A stretch of DNA of 6,833 nucleotides from JBBQVS01 sp964250765. GTDB taxonomy: Bacteria > Chloroflexota > Ktedonobacteria > Ktedonobacterales > Ktedonobacteraceae. Position 1 is the stretch's first letter. Each line of letters starts with the position of its first letter. The stretch lies in contig CAXUHF010000201.1 of assembly GCA_964250765.1 (NCBI GenBank), forward strand, positions 1-6,833. Reading direction: 5' to 3'. This document shows positions 1-6,175 of this stretch, piece after piece. The position numbers were made by a program, and so were the translations under genes. The notes under the pieces were generated by a model, which was not told where the DNA came from, did not search any database, and was given only the letters and a program-made list of their open reading frames with translations.

Positions 1-967
1 GTGGGTCCGCCATACCGACATCTTCAGAGGCAAAACGAATTAGACGACGCACAATATAAAGTGGGTCTTCTCCTGCCTCAATCATACGCGCTAGCCAATA
101 GAGACTCGCATCTGGGTCGGAGCCACGGAGCGATTTATGCAAAGCCGAAATTGTATCATAGTGCTGATCGCCACTCTTGTCGTACAGCAAGGCTCGATGC
201 TGCATGACCTCTTCCACAAGTGCAAGTGGAATTGTCTTGCCTCTACTCTGTGCCCCTCCTACGCTGCCTTGTGCTGCTAGCTCAAGCACGTTAAGAGCTG
301 TTCGTGCATCACCATTGGCAAAGACCGCGATAGCAGCAAGAGCATCATCGTCAATCGAGAGATGCATTGTGCCAAGTCCACGCTTCTCATCAGTTAGCGC
401 ACGACGCAGAATATCCTGTACCTGTTCTTCACTGAGTCCTTTGAGCGTGAACACACGACATCGTGACAGGAGTGCAGCGTTGACCTCGAAGCTTGGATTT
501 TCCGTTGTCGCGCCGATGAGCGTGACGACGCCTCGCTCGACATGTGGCAACACGGCATCCTGCTGCGCCTTATTGAAGCGGTGAATTTCGTCGATAAAAA
601 GAAGCGTGTGTTGTTGTGAGAACTGACGTAGCTTGCTTGCCTCATCCATCACCTTACGTAAATCAGCAACACCAGCCGAGACCGCGCTCAAACGTACAAA
701 ACGCGCGTGTGTAGAATGTGCGATTACCTCGGCAAGCGTTGTCTTCCCACTTCCTGGTGGTCCCCACAAAATGATCGAGGTGAGCCTGTCCGACTCAATA
801 GTACGCCGCAGAAGCCGCCCTGGTCCCACAAGATGTTCTTGCCCCACAATCTCATCAAGAGTTCGTGGGCGCATACGTGATGCAAGCGGCTCTGCTTGTT
901 TTACGTTGTTTGATTGTAGGATAGAGGGAGTTTCATCTGATCCAAAAAGAGATGTCTGTTCTGGCAT
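1..967 (-). CDS. rarA: RarA/MgsA-type AAA+ ATPase, replication-associated recombination protein A (3' end beyond window)
   Basis: The minus-strand frame is open from ATG at 967 to the window edge, giving 322 codons and no stop, so the C-terminus is missing. RarA proteins (E. coli RarA, eukaryotic Mgs1/WRNIP1) are clamp-loader-like AAA+ ATPases that act at stalled replication forks. Visible motifs are RMRP at about residues 31-34, Walker A GPPGSGKTT (69-77), Walker B LLFIDEIHRF (122-131), and the RarA-typical FNKAQQDAVLPH that follows it. Sensor 1 lies in GATTENPSF (152-160), and the arginine-finger region ALLSRCRVF at 165-173. Further conserved blocks are NGDARTALN (218-226) and ISALHKSLRGSDPDA (273-287). 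About 100 residues of the family's usual 420-450 are absent. The extreme N-terminus contains QTSLF (4-8), which fits a sliding-clamp-binding motif. No strong Shine-Dalgarno precedes the ATG, but the next in-frame Met (residue 32) would remove part of the conserved N-terminal block. Identification is secure. Confidence 0.96.
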   Translation of the reverse strand, partial: MPEQTSLFGSDETPSILQSNNVKQAEPLASRMRPRTLDEIVGQEHLVGPGRLLRRTIESDRLTSIILWGPPGSGKTTLAEVIAHSTHARFVRLSAVSAGVADLRKVMDEASKLRQFSQQHTLLFIDEIHRFNKAQQDAVLPHVERGVVTLIGATTENPSFEVNAALLSRCRVFTLKGLSEEQVQDILRRALTDEKRGLGTMHLSIDDDALAAIAVFANGDARTALNVLELAAQGSVGGAQSRGKTIPLALVEEVMQHRALLYDKSGDQHYDTISALHKSLRGSDPDASLYWLARMIEAGEDPLYIVRRLIRFASEDVGMADP

Positions 968-1006
968 AAATATTCTATTTTCAGCTTATTTCACACTATT
1001 CATTTC

Positions 1007-1035
1007 ATTATAGCTGTTTTAGAATACCACAGAAC
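1007..1035 (-). promoter_or_regulatory. Candidate promoter of rarA
   Basis: On the minus strand a perfect -10 hexamer TATAAT lies at 1012-1007, 39 nt upstream of the rarA ATG. The hexamer 17 bp further upstream (GTTCTG, 1035-1030) is a poor -35. The position, between the oxidoreductase stop and the rarA start, fits an independent promoter, but only the -10 is convincing. Confidence 0.5.
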
Positions 1036-1047
1036 CACGGTAGGGGT

Positions 1048-1677
1048 CTAATCGCTCACCATTGGTGCTTTATGTATATAGGTGTTGTCGGTGACTTGTT
1101 TGAGCATGAAGTCGGCGACATCGGCGCGTGAGATGCGTGTGCCGGTGTTGACGCCAACCCAACCGACGCGATATTTTCCTGTGTAGGGTCCTTCGGTGAG
1201 CATGGGGCCGCGCACAATCACCCAATCCAGTTGGCTCGCTTGCAGAACTTTCACATGCTGTTCTGCATCGGCTAAGACCGCTCCTTGCAACGTTTTGAGC
1301 GCGAACTTGATGACATGATTGATGAACTTTGGCTTGTCCTGGGGTGCATCGACACCCGCTCCGGTCAAACTTACAAAGCGCGTGATACCATATGTTTCCA
1401 TTGCAGCAACAATATTTTTTGTCGCCACCGTTTGTAAGTCTTTTGGAGAGTTCTTGCTTTGCCCTAGTACACTCAGAACGGCATCGGCACCTTGTACAAC
1501 TTCGTCAACGTCGGAGGCATTCAGTGCATCACCTTGAACCACCGTCAGCCTTTCATGCTTGATAGGAAATGTCGCAGGTGTTCGTACTAATGCGATAACA
1601 TCGTGTCCAGCGTCCAACGCTTGCTGTACAAGTGGGCGACCTGTACGGCCTGATGCTCCAAAAACGGCTAATTCCAT
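1048..1677 (-). CDS. NAD(P)-binding oxidoreductase, NmrA/atypical SDR type (BVR-B/flavin-reductase-like)
   Basis: This is a 209-residue single-domain Rossmann protein. The glycine-rich dinucleotide motif GASGRTG (residues 7-13) sits at the end of the first beta strand. An arginine after strand 2 (ALVR, R32) suggests a preference for NADPH. Other family-like blocks are VVQGDAL (46-52), ADAVLSVLG (64-72), FVSLTGAGV (101-109), LDWVIVRGPML (150-160) and RISRADVADFML (181-192). This pattern matches the NAD(P)H-binding proteins related to biliverdin reductase B and NmrA; the substrate cannot be told from sequence. A longer reading from 1743 would add 22 residues. I chose ATG 1677 because AGGAG precedes it by 10 nt and the Rossmann strand begins right there. 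It lies 148 bp downstream of the receiver gene and 80 bp before rarA, and probably has its own promoter. Confidence 0.88.
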   Translation of the reverse strand: MELAVFGASGRTGRPLVQQALDAGHDVIALVRTPATFPIKHERLTVVQGDALNASDVDEVVQGADAVLSVLGQSKNSPKDLQTVATKNIVAAMETYGITRFVSLTGAGVDAPQDKPKFINHVIKFALKTLQGAVLADAEQHVKVLQASQLDWVIVRGPMLTEGPYTGKYRVGWVGVNTGTRISRADVADFMLKQVTDNTYIHKAPMVSD

Positions 1678-1731
1678 TATGTATTTGCTCCTATTTAATG
1701 AGGATAATGCTAATGTAGAAGAAACACATAA

Positions 1732-1760
1732 AGTGTATGCCATAAGGCCGCTTTATACAA
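1732..1760 (-). promoter_or_regulatory. Possible promoter of the oxidoreductase gene
   Basis: On the minus strand TTGTAT (1760-1755) and TACACT (1737-1732) are 17 bp apart, matching sigma70-type boxes at 3/6 and 4/6 positions. This would leave a leader of about 50 nt before ATG 1677. An overlapping alternative -10, TATAAA (1757-1752), has no good -35. The rest of the gap 1678-1825 is AT-rich, and I see no terminator for the receiver gene in it. Confidence 0.3.
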
Positions 1761-1764
1761 GTAT
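1755..1764 (-). promoter_or_regulatory. Palindrome ATACTTGTAT, copy 1 (possible operator)
   Basis: ATAC-TT-GTAT is a perfect palindrome with a 2-bp centre. It lies in the promoter region of the oxidoreductase gene and overlaps the candidate -35. The same 10-mer occurs at 3456-3465 in the STAND gene promoter, in the same orientation relative to the downstream gene. Two copies in about 150-bp intergenic gaps suggest, but do not prove, a common regulator. Confidence 0.25.
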
Positions 1765-1825
1765 GCAAAAAGAGGAAACTGATCAAAAAGACACATAACA
1801 ACCTGCTTCATGTCAAAACACTATC

Positions 1826-2275
1826 CTAGTTGATAATTCTTCTAGGCAATGAACGCTGTAACTCCGACTCATGTTCCCTCTTTAATTGCACCGAGGAGAT
1901 TGCGTGTAAAAGTGTTTTTATCGCAAATGGCTTACGAACAATAGGAAGCATGGGAAACTGTACACGGAGTGCATCTAGCTGGTCTATACTTGCAGCGGAC
2001 ACAACAATAATAGGGGGAACATTGGAATCAAGCAAGTGGTGAATAGAGGAGATTACATCTAGCCCCGATAACTCATCTGGTAGATTAAGGTCAACGATGA
2101 GGACATCATAAGAATGGGATGTGGGCAATGGAGGAACAGCATTGTAATTCATAAAAAGAGCGTCTAAAAGAGAGCGACCATGTGTATAGGTAAAGATAGT
2201 ATGTCCGTTTAGCTCAAGCGCGGTTTGCATTAACTCAAGGATCGCTGGATTGTCTTCCAATAACCCAATATTCAT
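1826..2275 (-). CDS. Single-domain response regulator (CheY-like receiver, no output domain)
   Basis: This is a 149-residue protein made of one REC domain. The acidic pair E7-D8 (LLEDN) follows strand 1. The phosphoacceptor is D62 in LIVDLNLPD, the conserved Ser/Thr is S93 in IIVVSAAS, and the conserved lysine is K115 in VRKPF. About 20 charged residues follow, and no DNA-binding or enzymatic output domain is present. Such proteins relay phosphate to or from a histidine kinase, or act by protein contact; no kinase is encoded in this window. The start is uncertain. ATG 2275 begins directly at the receiver fold and has GGAG 10 nt upstream. An in-frame TTG at 2314 would add 13 residues and start 2 nt after the SRPBCC stop, allowing translational coupling, while ATG 2299 has no ribosome-binding site. 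The short gap to the SRPBCC gene argues for one operon. Confidence 0.88.
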   Translation of the reverse strand: MNIGLLEDNPAILELMQTALELNGHTIFTYTHGRSLLDALFMNYNAVPPLPTSHSYDVLIVDLNLPDELSGLDVISSIHHLLDSNVPPIIVVSAASIDQLDALRVQFPMLPIVRKPFAIKTLLHAISSVQLKREHESELQRSLPRRIIN

Positions 2276-2316
2276 GTGCAGTTTACTCCAATTCCACATT
2301 CTATAATTTGACAAGA

Positions 2317-2799
2317 CTACGCTCTTACCGCACGACCATAGGCCGCAGTATTGTTTTCCAACATATCTTTTAGTGTTAGCAGGTCGTGTTCTGTATCACG
2401 GTGCATCGCGTTTATAACTACTTGCTCTGCTTGGTCTCCAATAGTTCCCATAAGGGAGATCAAGGCATCATATACAATACTGGTGCTACCATTTTGTAGT
2501 TGCTCGAACTGGTAGTGAAAGAGGCAGGGAGCAATGCCGGAGGTACTTTTGATTGTCAGGAAATTGGCGGGTTCACATTCCACAACCTCAAGTGTCATCT
2601 CCGACCGATTTCCCAAAAATCGAACTGTACTTTTCGCCGTTGTTCCCACGCCTGTTACTCCTGATAAGGAGGTAGCTTGAGTAGAGATGATGACGCTGGA
2701 CCAGTCCGAAAAGTTCTCAAGATTGCTCAAATAGGCAAAAATGTTCTCGGCGGGCAGGTTGATAGCAATGGATTGCTTTACGTGTATCTTCGTCATCAT
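2317..2799 (-). CDS. SRPBCC (START/polyketide cyclase-like) family protein
   Basis: A 160-residue protein with the layout of a helix-grip fold. The first strand, VKQSIAINLPAENIFAYL (about 7-24), runs into the typical LENFSDWSS turn. Antiparallel strands follow (SEMTLEVVECEPANFLTIKS, FHYQFEQLQNGSTSIVYDALI), and the protein closes with a long C-terminal helix (VVINAMHRDTEHDLLTLKDML). SRPBCC proteins bind hydrophobic ligands in a deep pocket; some are cyclases, but most small ones have no assigned substrate, and none can be given here. There is no signal peptide or membrane segment, so it is probably cytosolic. Two adjacent ATGs stand at 2799 and 2796; the first has AGGAG 8 nt upstream and is preferred. 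The receiver gene follows 41 nt downstream, probably in the same transcript, so the two may be functionally linked. Confidence 0.82.
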   Translation of the reverse strand: MMTKIHVKQSIAINLPAENIFAYLSNLENFSDWSSVIISTQATSLSGVTGVGTTAKSTVRFLGNRSEMTLEVVECEPANFLTIKSTSGIAPCLFHYQFEQLQNGSTSIVYDALISLMGTIGDQAEQVVINAMHRDTEHDLLTLKDMLENNTAAYGRAVRA

Positions 2800-2834
2800 G
2801 CTTACCTCTCCTATTGCTTCCTTTTTGACTACAG

Positions 2835-2840
2835 CTTATA
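2835..2840 (-). promoter_or_regulatory. Possible -10 box for the SRPBCC-receiver operon
   Basis: TATAAG on the minus strand (2840-2835) matches the -10 consensus at 5/6 positions and lies 35 nt upstream of ATG 2799. It is preceded by CTTG, giving CTTGTATAAG, which resembles CTTGTATAA upstream of the oxidoreductase gene. No good -35 is present at 16-18 bp, so an activator or another sigma factor may be involved. Confidence 0.33.
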
Positions 2841-2862
2841 CAAGGTTGATTTGATGTTCGTC

Positions 2863-2936
2863 GTAGGGGCCTTAATTCATTACGCCCTCATCTCCCATCA
2901 CAAGCCATATCAGAGCGTAATGAATTAAGGCCCTAC
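2863..2936. repeat. REP/BIME-like inverted repeat, element 1 (GTAG-foot)
   Basis: The left arm 2863-2885 and right arm 2915-2936 are inverted copies. They are identical over 22 bp except for one extra G in the left arm, and are separated by 29 nt. Both outer ends are GTAGGG/CCCTAC. Each arm also has its own internal pairing: in the left unit GGGC pairs with GCCC and TAAT with ATTA around a TC loop, so each arm can be a small GTAG-footed hairpin. No target-site duplication or transposase gene is visible next to it. It lies between the unknown gene's stop and the SRPBCC start and could affect transcription of either. It could instead be a simple MITE-like remnant. Confidence 0.75.
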
Positions 2937-2955
2937 ATCCTGACTGTTTTGTTAA

Positions 2956-2994
2956 ATCCGTATTATCTTCGGATGTGTCAACGTAGTTCCTACG
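2956..2994 (-). terminator. Weak hairpins after the unknown gene, possible terminator
   Basis: Just 2 nt past the TAA of the 135-residue gene, CGTAG-GAA-CTACG (2994-2982, read on the minus strand) forms a 5-bp hairpin with a 3-nt loop. A second small stem, ATCCG/CGGAT (2974-2956), follows. Neither has a proper U-tract, so this is weak as an intrinsic terminator. The inverted repeat at 2863-2936, further downstream, could also stop transcription. Confidence 0.25.
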
Positions 2995-2996
2995 AT

Positions 2997-3404
2997 TTAT
3001 ATGAACTGTGTTGAAACATTGCAAGAAAGTTCGGCATTATGCCTACATTCCCATTGAGAGGGATATAGCAGTAGAGTATCAAATTTCACTGTTACAAGAA
3101 GTTCTTTAAAGATAGAAGATATACTCTGTACGATGGCGCGTTTCATGTGCTCCTGTGAGCGTGGGAATAAGACAAAACTTTCGCAAGAACATTGAGCACA
3201 TATAGAAATAGAATAAGAATGAAGGTCTATAGGCAGATCAGAAGAGATTTGAATTGTCACATCATCTACTATCCCTTCCCCGAAAAGGTCAAGCAAGACA
3301 TGACTGACAATATCTTCCACAAAGAGTTCGGCGTTCTCTTTCTCATCGAGAGTGATTTCAAAGAACCTATCATAGCATTGCATAGAGATTTGAAGCATAC
3401 ACAT
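2997..3404 (-). CDS. Unrecognised 135-residue protein, cysteine-rich
   Basis: I do not recognise a family. ATG 3404 is chosen because a purine-rich GGAAGGA lies about 8 nt upstream. The frame stays open to 3479 but has no better start. The predicted product is soluble, with no signal peptide or membrane helix. It alternates likely beta strands (MLQISMQ, DVTIQIS, SYSISICA, SFVLF, LLVTVKFDTLLLY) with two amphipathic helices (about 22-42 and 84-102), suggesting a small alpha/beta domain. Seven cysteines are present (2, 10, 69, 72, 74, 120, 128), three of them clustered as C69-x2-C72-x-C74. That cluster could bind metal or be redox active, but the set does not match a known zinc or Fe-S signature I can name. 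The gene is transcribed divergently from the STAND regulator across a shared 158-bp promoter region, which makes it a natural candidate target of that regulator. Confidence 0.7.
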   Translation of the reverse strand: MCMLQISMQCYDRFFEITLDEKENAELFVEDIVSHVLLDLFGEGIVDDVTIQISSDLPIDLHSYSISICAQCSCESFVLFPRSQEHMKRAIVQSISSIFKELLVTVKFDTLLLYPSQWECRHNAELSCNVSTQFI

Positions 3405-3431
3405 GCATAATTCCTTCCTTCCCTTTTTCTC

Positions 3432-3460
3432 TTGATTTGTGGACACGATATGAGTATACT
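3432..3460 (+). promoter_or_regulatory. Promoter of the STAND regulator gene
   Basis: TTGATT (3432-3437) and TATACT (3455-3460) are exactly 17 bp apart, a good sigma70/SigA-type promoter (4/6 and 5/6). Transcription would start near 3467, leaving a leader of about 96 nt before ATG 3563. The -10 lies within the palindrome AGTATACT (3453-3460), so the opposite strand also reads TATACT (3458-3453), about 49 nt upstream of the divergent ATG 3404. The -35 on that strand is poor. Confidence 0.6.
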
Positions 3461-3465
3461 TGTAT
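3456..3465 (+). promoter_or_regulatory. Palindrome ATACTTGTAT, copy 2 (possible operator)
   Basis: This is the same perfect palindrome as at 1755-1764. Here it overlaps the -10 box of the STAND gene promoter, where a bound protein would block RNA polymerase. Autoregulation by the HTH of the STAND protein is possible but is only inferred from position. Confidence 0.28.
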
Positions 3466-3548
3466 GGGTTCTCCTCCACATCGCTTTTGGTAACTCATTG
3501 TCTACTCATCGTCCACGAAAATGCAGCAAGGACGTACTATTGCTTAGT

Positions 3549-3555
3549 AAGGAGG
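3549..3555 (+). promoter_or_regulatory. Strong ribosome-binding site of the STAND gene
   Basis: AAGGAGG is a full Shine-Dalgarno match, 7 nt before ATG 3563, and it fixes the start of the large gene. Confidence 0.85.
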
Positions 3556-3562
3556 AACAAGC

Positions 3563-6175
3563 ATGAGTAAAGGAACACATGGGAATATGCTGAGCGACTG
3601 CATACAAGCATTCCTTCGTTCCAGTGGGTATTCTCAAAAGAAGCTTGCTGAGGAGGTTGGGCTTCATCCAAAGGTTTTGAGTCGCAAGTTGCATGGAAGT
3701 GGAAATTCGCATCTTACTCATTTGGAAGTGCGAAGTATTCTTGTGACGTTGACTCAATGGCATGCGATCACTACACAAGAAGAGGCATTCCAATTACTAG
3801 AGCTTGCACAAGTGGGACCCACACTTTTTGATGCTGAAGAATGGCATATGTCACCTCTCGACCAACTACAGCAGCGTGTTTCCTCAATGCCTCTCGATAC
3901 CACAAACATTCCTGTGACACTCTTTCAGCATAATATTCCCGCTCCTACTACGCGGCTCATTGGACGTGAATGGGCAGTGGAACGGCTCCGACAACTGTTT
4001 GGACGGAACGATGCACGTCTTATAACACTTGTAGGATCGGGAGGAAGTGGTAAGACGCGCCTCGCCATACACATGGCACACCAACTTGTCGGTACATTCA
4101 AGCATGGAGTATGGTTTGTAGCACTGGCAGGTGTAAGCGATGCTGCACTCGTGCCTATGAGTGTTATTCAGGCATTAAACGTGAAACCTGCGCCTAATGT
4201 TTCTCTTGTACAAAGTCTCTGTACATACTTACATAACAAAAACGTACTCCTCGTGCTTGATAACTTTGAGCATCTGGGAGCTGCAACAAACGTCGTAGAT
4301 GAAATGCTAGCAGCAGCCCCTGGTCTCAAGGTGTTGGTGACAAGCCGTTCTATACTCCATCTCTATGGTGAATGTGTCCTCAGTATTCCTCCTCTGGATG
4401 TGCCTGCTCTTAATGTATCGTTAGAGACAGCGGACCTCGCACACTATGAAGCTATTCAGCTTTTTGTCGAGCGTGCTCAAGCCGCTATGCCTTCCTTCGC
4501 ATTAACTCAGGAAAACAAAGACATCATCGCCCAGATTTGTGTCAAAGTTGATGGTTTACCTCTCGCGCTAGAGCTTGCGGCTGCACGAGTTCGAGTACTA
4601 TCGCCTACTCTTTTATTGAAGCGGCTCTCGAATGCACGACTTGCTATTCTGACGGGAGGTGCTAAAAATCTCCCTGGTAGACAACAGACGTTGCGTAACA
4701 CAATAGCGTGGAGTTATGCACTGCTCTCTTCGCATGAGCAAGTGTGGTTTCCTCGCTTGGGTATATTTAATGGGAGCTGGGCACTTGAGGCGGTTGAAGC
4801 AATGATGCAACAAGGCACAGTCGAGCGAGAGGATTTCTTCGATTCCATTGTTGTAATTGATATGGTAGAGCAACTAGTAGACAATAGTTTACTTGCCCGA
4901 CTATCAGGGACAACTGAGCAGGCACGCTTCATGATGCTGGAAACGTTGCGTGAATATGCATGTGAATTGCTGAACAAACAAGAGGAGTTAGAGCAATGGA
5001 GGGACTGGCACGCTTGTTACTACCTCCAGCTAGCGGAATCGGCAGAACAAGGTTTGCGTGGTCCACAACAACGTCTGTGGTTGGAGAGGCTGACACTGGA
5101 CCGCGATAATTTCCGTGCCGCGCTAGAATGGTCGCTTCAACAAGCTAGAGCTGATATGAGCATACGTCTACCATTATTTTTTGACCGAGGAGGGACTGAA
5201 GCGTTCAGAGACGTTGCAGGTAGCAAAACATTATCAAGTAATACGGTGCCAAGTACGGGACGATGCGCGCTTGAGATATGCCTGCGTCTCGCTGCCGCTC
5301 TAAGACCATACTGGGAGTGGCAGGGATATCTGACGGAAGGACGTGACTGGCTGAGTGCTGTGATATCGGTGCCACTCGGTCAGGGAAGTGAAAAGACCAT
5401 TCTTGCGGCACGTGCCAAGGCACTGAGCGAACTCTCCCGTTTAGCATGCTTGCAAGACGAGCAGAACAAAGCAGTAGCGTTGGTTGAGGAAAGCCTTGCC
5501 CTGTGGGACAAACTTAATGACCCAAGTGGACTAGCTACCGCACTAATGCATAGAGGCTGGGCGGCTCTTGCCATGAGCGATTACGAAGGGGCAAAGCGCG
5601 TCTACCAGGAAGGCTTACAGGTCCTTGAGCCGACAAATGAGTTGTGGCTACGTGCTCAATTATTATGTGTATTAGCCCCAGCTTTTGGATTCCAATTTGA
5701 TTTTGTGCCAGTAAGATCGTTCTATCGACAGAGTAGAGAGCTTTTTGAGCAGTTAGATGATAAGACCTCGGTTGCTGATGTGTTGAAGGATCAAGGTGGA
5801 ATGTTGATTTTAGAGGGAAATTACGCCGAAGCTATCGTGTGTCTTCTTAAGAGCATTGGCTTGTGTTATGAAATCGGACACAAACAATTTGTGACAACCG
5901 GTATGGGCTGGCTAGCTTTCGCAATTGGCTTGAGAGGAAAGCCAGACGAAGCAACAGCAAGCCTCTACACAGCACAACTACAGGGAGCTACACAAAGCTT
6001 GATGGACACCATAGGCATGACGCACTGGGCAAGAACAAATCCCTTCATACAGGCAGTTCAAATGCAGCTTCGCTTCCGTGTAGATGAACAAAGCTGGGAT
6101 GAGGCATGGAACGCGGGGCGAGCATTGACAACAGAACAAACGATTGAGTTGGCCTATCGATTAGGTGAGGGATAG
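3563..6175 (+). CDS. STAND-type regulator: N-terminal HTH, NB-ARC-like ATPase, TPR C-terminus
   Basis: 870 residues in three parts. A Cro/C1-type helix-turn-helix lies at about 21-46 (SGYSQKKLAEEVGLHPKVLS), followed by a linker to about residue 125. The ATPase opens with LIGRE (132-136). It has Walker A GSGGSGKT (158-165, K164), Walker B LLVLDNFEH (229-237, D233), LVTSRS (258-263) and GLPLAL (331-336). The winged-helix-like arm shows FPRLGIFNG (396-404) and LETLREYA (459-466). From about 612 to 800 there are degenerate TPR repeats. This is the SARP/LuxR-associated predicted-ATPase type of STAND protein, thought to hold an ATP-controlled switch that lets the HTH bind DNA when a signal reaches the TPRs. 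The ligand is unknown. A linker of about 34 residues (534-567) interrupts an otherwise continuous helical region. There is no C-terminal LuxR domain and no nuclease, protease or TIR effector, so a regulatory role is more likely than defence. It is divergent from the unknown gene. Confidence 0.9.
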   Translation: MSKGTHGNMLSDCIQAFLRSSGYSQKKLAEEVGLHPKVLSRKLHGSGNSHLTHLEVRSILVTLTQWHAITTQEEAFQLLELAQVGPTLFDAEEWHMSPLDQLQQRVSSMPLDTTNIPVTLFQHNIPAPTTRLIGREWAVERLRQLFGRNDARLITLVGSGGSGKTRLAIHMAHQLVGTFKHGVWFVALAGVSDAALVPMSVIQALNVKPAPNVSLVQSLCTYLHNKNVLLVLDNFEHLGAATNVVDEMLAAAPGLKVLVTSRSILHLYGECVLSIPPLDVPALNVSLETADLAHYEAIQLFVERAQAAMPSFALTQENKDIIAQICVKVDGLPLALELAAARVRVLSPTLLLKRLSNARLAILTGGAKNLPGRQQTLRNTIAWSYALLSSHEQVWFPRLGIFNGSWALEAVEAMMQQGTVEREDFFDSIVVIDMVEQLVDNSLLARLSGTTEQARFMMLETLREYACELLNKQEELEQWRDWHACYYLQLAESAEQGLRGPQQRLWLERLTLDRDNFRAALEWSLQQARADMSIRLPLFFDRGGTEAFRDVAGSKTLSSNTVPSTGRCALEICLRLAAALRPYWEWQGYLTEGRDWLSAVISVPLGQGSEKTILAARAKALSELSRLACLQDEQNKAVALVEESLALWDKLNDPSGLATALMHRGWAALAMSDYEGAKRVYQEGLQVLEPTNELWLRAQLLCVLAPAFGFQFDFVPVRSFYRQSRELFEQLDDKTSVADVLKDQGGMLILEGNYAEAIVCLLKSIGLCYEIGHKQFVTTGMGWLAFAIGLRGKPDEATASLYTAQLQGATQSLMDTIGMTHWARTNPFIQAVQMQLRFRVDEQSWDEAWNAGRALTTEQTIELAYRLGEG

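Noticed and set aside
177..1013. Plus-strand open frames opposite rarA (177-584, 633-1013)
   Set aside because: They are antisense shadows of a clearly recognised gene, with serine/arginine/cysteine-rich translations and no domain or ribosome-binding site.
2677..2928. Plus-strand 83-codon frame running into the inverted repeat
   Set aside because: It starts inside the SRPBCC gene on the opposite strand and ends in the repeat arm; no ribosome-binding site or family.
2863..2936. Element 1 as a classical MITE or insertion-sequence remnant
   Set aside because: I see no target-site duplication next to the arms (GTTCGTC before, ATCCTGA after) and no transposase fragment; a REP-like reading fits better.
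2953..2981. Perfect minus-strand TTGACA (2981-2976) as a promoter for the SRPBCC operon
   Set aside because: The hexamers at 16-18 bp are not -10-like (GATTTA at 17 bp), and TAATAC lies only 10 bp away.
3563..6175. STAND ATPase as an antiphage (Avs-like) defence protein
   Set aside because: The N-terminus is a DNA-binding HTH rather than a nuclease, protease, TIR or membrane effector, and no defence genes are nearby.
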